Positions 7,030-9,326 of a stretch of 9,326 nucleotides of DNA are shown piece after piece (position 1 is the first letter of the stretch; every line of letters begins with the position of its first letter). Source of the DNA: a bacterium (GTDB lineage Bacteria > Patescibacteriota > Minisyncoccia > CAIUEV01 > JAHKAQ01); the NCBI GenBank assembly GCA_018399475.1, contig JAGYOS010000034.1, positions 1 through 9,326 of the forward strand, given 5' to 3'. The position numbers and the translations under genes were made by a program. Under the pieces are notes generated by a model that worked only from the letters and a program-made list of their open reading frames with translations, was not told the origin of the DNA and ran no database searches.

Positions 7030-7828
7030 TTTTAATATAGTAGGGTGACCTAAAAATCATTATTAGACAAGCAATTAAAAAACCGTAGTGTTTTTTAAAA
7101 AAATAACTTTGAGATTTATAATAATATTTTTTTCTCTTGCTCCAGCTAATATGACTTTGGCTTTCAAAATGAACAGCTTTGGCTTTCAAACAGCGGACAA
7201 TTTCGTAGCCAACTTTTTTCACTCTTTTGCAAAAATCTCTGTCCTCAAAATATAAAAAGAAATTGGGATCAAACCCGTTTACTTTCAAAAAGACCTTCCT
7301 TTTAACCATTAAACAGGCTCCGGTAACCCATTCAACCGCCTCGTTTCCGGAAGTGGAAATTTGCCGGTCGTTTTTTCCCTTTTTCCCTTTAAAAATTTTA
7401 AAGGGAAAATTTGATTTAGCGGCAAAACTCCAGCGTTGTTCTTTCTGATTCTCATTAAAAAGTCGCGGAGCCACTATGCCTATTTTTGCAGAAGAATTAA
7501 GGGCTTCAACAAGTTGGCGAATGTCTTTTTCTTGGATTAAACAATCTGGATTAAGAAAAAGAAGATTTTTTTTATTTGTTTTTCTCGCTCCTTGATTACA
7601 GGCAAAACCAAAGCCTTTATTTTCAGAATTGACTAAAACTTTAATTTTAACTAACGGCAACCCGCCAAGTATTTTTTTTAAAGATACTCTTTTGCCTTTA
7701 TAAAATTCTCCATTATCAACAACAATAATACTCTTTCTTTCAAGCGCTTTGCTTTTAATAAGAATGGAAAGAGTTTTTTTAAGCAAACGCGCCGTATTAA
7801 AATTAACAATTATAATGGCCAGATTCAA
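7010..7828 (-). CDS. Family 2 (GT-A) glycosyltransferase, rhamnosyltransferase-like
   Basis: 272 residues. The GT-A fold signature is clear: IIIVNFN (5-11) at the nucleotide-sugar pocket, IIVVDNG (34-40, D38), NSENKGFGFACNQG (67-80), and LLFLNPDCLI (89-98), where D95 stands for the DXD metal-binding site. Then come the acceptor-side WVTGACLMVKR (167-177), FFLYFEDRDFCKRV (190-203, with E195, D196 and D198 near the catalytic base) and H220. It resembles WbbL-like rhamnosyltransferases, but the sugar cannot be read from sequence. It probably adds a sugar to a lipid-linked glycan on the cytoplasmic side. The start is TTG at 7828, sharing the bases TTGA with the flippase stop. An in-frame TAG lies at 7835-7837, and starting later would delete the first strand. 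The C terminus has a hydrophobic patch (about 249-260), perhaps for membrane attachment. It ends with TAG inside the polymerase/ligase gene. Confidence 0.93.
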   Translation of the reverse strand: MNLAIIIVNFNTARLLKKTLSILIKSKALERKSIIVVDNGEFYKGKRVSLKKILGGLPLVKIKVLVNSENKGFGFACNQGARKTNKKNLLFLNPDCLIQEKDIRQLVEALNSSAKIGIVAPRLFNENQKEQRWSFAAKSNFPFKIFKGKKGKNDRQISTSGNEAVEWVTGACLMVKRKVFLKVNGFDPNFFLYFEDRDFCKRVKKVGYEIVRCLKAKAVHFESQSHISWSKRKKYYYKSQSYFFKKHYGFLIACLIMIFRSPYYIKNVYFSK

Positions 7829-9246
7829 TTTGCTCTAATTATTTTTTTAAAATCCTCCTTGGAAAAAGCTTTAAAGACAAAGGTAGCCAAGAGATAAATG
7901 CCTCCACCCAATAAAATTTGAAGATATATAGGTAAACCGGTAGAAAAAAATAAAAATAGCAACATTAAAACACCGGAAAGAATTATTTTAAAAAGAGCTT
8001 GAATCTTGGGAAAATATTGGCATTTCTTGAAAACCAAAAAAGCCGCTAAAATCGGCACGAGTATTTCGGTAAGTGAGGAAATAAGTCCGGCTGCTAAGTA
8101 AGAATACTTAGGAATAAAAATAAGGTTGGTAAAGATATTAAAAACAGCGCAAACACTAAAAATTATTAATAGTTTTTTTTGAAGATTGGCAGTAATTAAA
8201 ATAGTATTGAAATATTGGGCATAAAAAAGCCCTAAAATTGAGAGGGAGAGAATCCTAAGAACAAGAATAGACTCTTCAAAGCCTTCTCCCGCAATAATAA
8301 TTATTATCTTGGGAGCTAAGGCAAAAATACCAAAAGCGATTCCCACTGCAATAAAGGAAATGGCATCAAAAACTCTGGAAGCCACTCGCTGAAATTTTTC
8401 TTTATCGGTAAACATATATCGGGCATAGAGGGGCATAATTAAACCCATAAACATTGCTGGGAAATAAGCAACATTTTCAACTATTTTATAAGCCGCACCA
8501 TAAATTCCAACATCCCCAACCCCTTTAATTATAGAAAGGATAATCGTATCCACTCTAAAATAAATAAAAGTAATAATAGCTGAAATTCCCAAGGGTAGAG
8601 CATTTTTTAAAAGTTTTTTTGACTCCAAAAAGTTAAACCTGAGGCGAAACCTGATTTTTAGTTGAGCCAAAACAAAAACAATTAAAAAAGTACTTAGCCA
8701 AGAAGCGATCATTCCACCCAGAACCCAAAGCAGACCCAGTTTTAAGTTGATACAAACAAAAACCCAGATTAAATTGGAAACTCTACCAATCAACTCCGCT
8801 ATTGATACCTGGTAAACTAAAAATCTTTTTTGAAAAACAGTTACCAAAATCTGATAACCGGAAGAAAAAATTAATCCAAAAGAAGCTAAAATGATACCTT
8901 TCTTAATATTTTCCGAGTAGGGTAAAAATTCAACCAACAAAAAAGAAGAGGTGATTGCTAAAAAGGCAACCAACAACCTTAGAGTAAAGGCTGTTGAAAT
9001 AATTTGACTTTCTTTTTTTTCTTTTTTTCTAAAAGAAATTTCCCTTAAAACAATTTGGTTAAGGCCCAAATCGCTAAGGGCTGAGAACATAAAGAAAAAA
9101 GCTAAAACAGTTGTGTATTCTCCAAAGCCATCCGCACCCAAATATCTTGTTATTAAACCAAGAGAGACTAGGGCAACAAGAGTCCAGGTTATTTTAGTAA
9201 GAGAAGAAAAAACAGTATTAAAAGCTATTTTATGGGGAATTGACAT
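7825..9246 (-). CDS. Wzx-like polysaccharide flippase (MOP superfamily)
   Basis: 473 residues with about 12-14 predicted membrane helices, the usual length for Wzx/RfbX-type exporters. Family features are the N-terminal RYLGADGFGEY (34-44), FSALSDLGLNQIVLRE (54-69), a charged cytoplasmic loop RKKEKKES (73-80), the mid-protein FLESKKLLKNALPLGIS (206-222) followed by YFRVDTIILS (229-238), and VGIYGAAYKIVE (246-257). These proteins flip undecaprenyl-linked oligosaccharides from the cytoplasmic to the outer face of the membrane. It is the first gene of a cassette followed by a glycosyltransferase and a polymerase/ligase, which supports the assignment; a peptidoglycan lipid II flippase (MurJ) is less likely in this setting. 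The ATG at 9246 sits just before the first helix. Its leader is A/T-only near the start and shows no Shine-Dalgarno. Confidence 0.93.
   Translation of the reverse strand: MSIPHKIAFNTVFSSLTKITWTLVALVSLGLITRYLGADGFGEYTTVLAFFFMFSALSDLGLNQIVLREISFRKKEKKESQIISTAFTLRLLVAFLAITSSFLLVEFLPYSENIKKGIILASFGLIFSSGYQILVTVFQKRFLVYQVSIAELIGRVSNLIWVFVCINLKLGLLWVLGGMIASWLSTFLIVFVLAQLKIRFRLRFNFLESKKLLKNALPLGISAIITFIYFRVDTIILSIIKGVGDVGIYGAAYKIVENVAYFPAMFMGLIMPLYARYMFTDKEKFQRVASRVFDAISFIAVGIAFGIFALAPKIIIIIAGEGFEESILVLRILSLSILGLFYAQYFNTILITANLQKKLLIIFSVCAVFNIFTNLIFIPKYSYLAAGLISSLTEILVPILAAFLVFKKCQYFPKIQALFKIILSGVLMLLFLFFSTGLPIYLQILLGGGIYLLATFVFKAFSKEDFKKIIRAN
7854..7860 (-). promoter_or_regulatory. AAGGAGG Shine-Dalgarno match upstream of the TTG-start glycosyltransferase
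   Basis: On the minus strand AAGGAGG is a full anti-Shine-Dalgarno complement, but it lies inside the flippase gene (codons for Lys-Glu-Asp) and 25 bases from the TTG at 7828, well beyond normal spacing. It may help hold ribosomes for reinitiation at the TTGA overlap, or it may be a coding coincidence. Confidence 0.2.
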
Positions 9247-9326
9247 AATTTAAAAATAAAAATTTCTCTTAAGAACTCCGTTTAAAAGTAATTTAGGATT
9301 TATTTTTAATTGAGTTTTCCTTAATT
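9247..9326. other. AT-rich non-coding edge upstream of the glycan cassette
   Basis: These 80 bases hold stops in all minus-strand frames and no convincing -35/-10 pair. A weak hairpin is possible on the minus-strand transcript (arms at 9282-9288 and 9266-9272, seven pairs including one G-U). The promoter of the flippase cassette could be here or beyond the window. Confidence 0.4.

Noticed and set aside
7030..7075. Internal promoter before the polymerase/ligase gene (TTGTCT and TATATT)
   Set aside because: The spacer is about 25 bases, far from the usual 17, and the region is coding; chance matches are common in AT-rich DNA.
9266..9288. Terminator hairpin or attenuator upstream of the flippase
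   Set aside because: Only seven pairs with one G-U and two G-C pairs around a nine-base loop; too weak to call.
1..9326. Recoded UGA (genetic code 25 or 4)
   Set aside because: TGA ends the flippase and the polymerase/ligase at positions where the products have full family length, and no in-frame TGA interrupts a real gene.
1..9326. CRISPR array, tRNA, rRNA, insertion sequence ends or attachment sites
   Set aside because: No regularly spaced repeats, cloverleaf-like sequences, transposase fragments or paired terminal repeats were seen on either strand.

Overview
The window is AT-rich bacterial DNA with two oppositely oriented gene blocks that meet tail to tail near base 5560. The left block (+ strand, 1-5540) resembles the cytoplasmic and inner-membrane core of a type IV secretion (T4SS)-like machine: a 5'-truncated protein that may be the soluble tail of a VirB6/TrbL-like membrane protein, an unrecognised 494-residue protein, a PrgI-family (VirB3-like) membrane protein, a TraC-like protein corresponding to the VirB4 N-terminal region, and the VirB4 ATPase itself. 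The five genes are separated by only 7-27 bases, so they probably form one operon that continues upstream of the window. The order PrgI, separate TraC-like protein, VirB4 ATPase is one I associate with Candidate Phyla Radiation bacteria (Patescibacteria, Parcubacteria-like). The AT-rich, Shine-Dalgarno-poor start regions fit that, but no ribosomal marker is present to prove it. UGA is used as a stop (at the ends of the flippase and polymerase/ligase genes), which argues against the recoded UGA of Gracilibacteria/Absconditabacteria.

The right block (- strand, 9246-5563) is a three-gene surface-glycan cassette read as flippase (Wzx/MOP type), family 2 glycosyltransferase, then Wzy/WaaL-type O-antigen polymerase or ligase. 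Its genes overlap (4 bases flippase/transferase, 20 bases transferase/polymerase), so they are probably translationally coupled. Together they could add a sugar to a lipid-linked glycan, flip it across the membrane, and polymerise it or transfer it to an acceptor. A perfect 11-bp AT-rich inverted repeat (5556-5592) lies between the blocks and probably terminates transcription from both sides.

The least explained part is the 494-residue protein. It carries two diverged copies of a module of about 65 residues (PI-L...PT..NW..DY....G...R..(Y/F)L..SAN...LSS, then a charged helix), placed on either side of a Gln/Pro-rich linker of roughly 200 residues. The tail of the protein encoded just upstream contains a segment resembling the second half of the same module. 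This suggests a domain family shared between adjacent components of the secretion-like locus. No relaxase, coupling protein, VirB11 ATPase, pilin, tRNA, rRNA, CRISPR array or insertion sequence is visible. There is no gene-free stretch above 300 bases; the longest is the 80 bases at the right edge.
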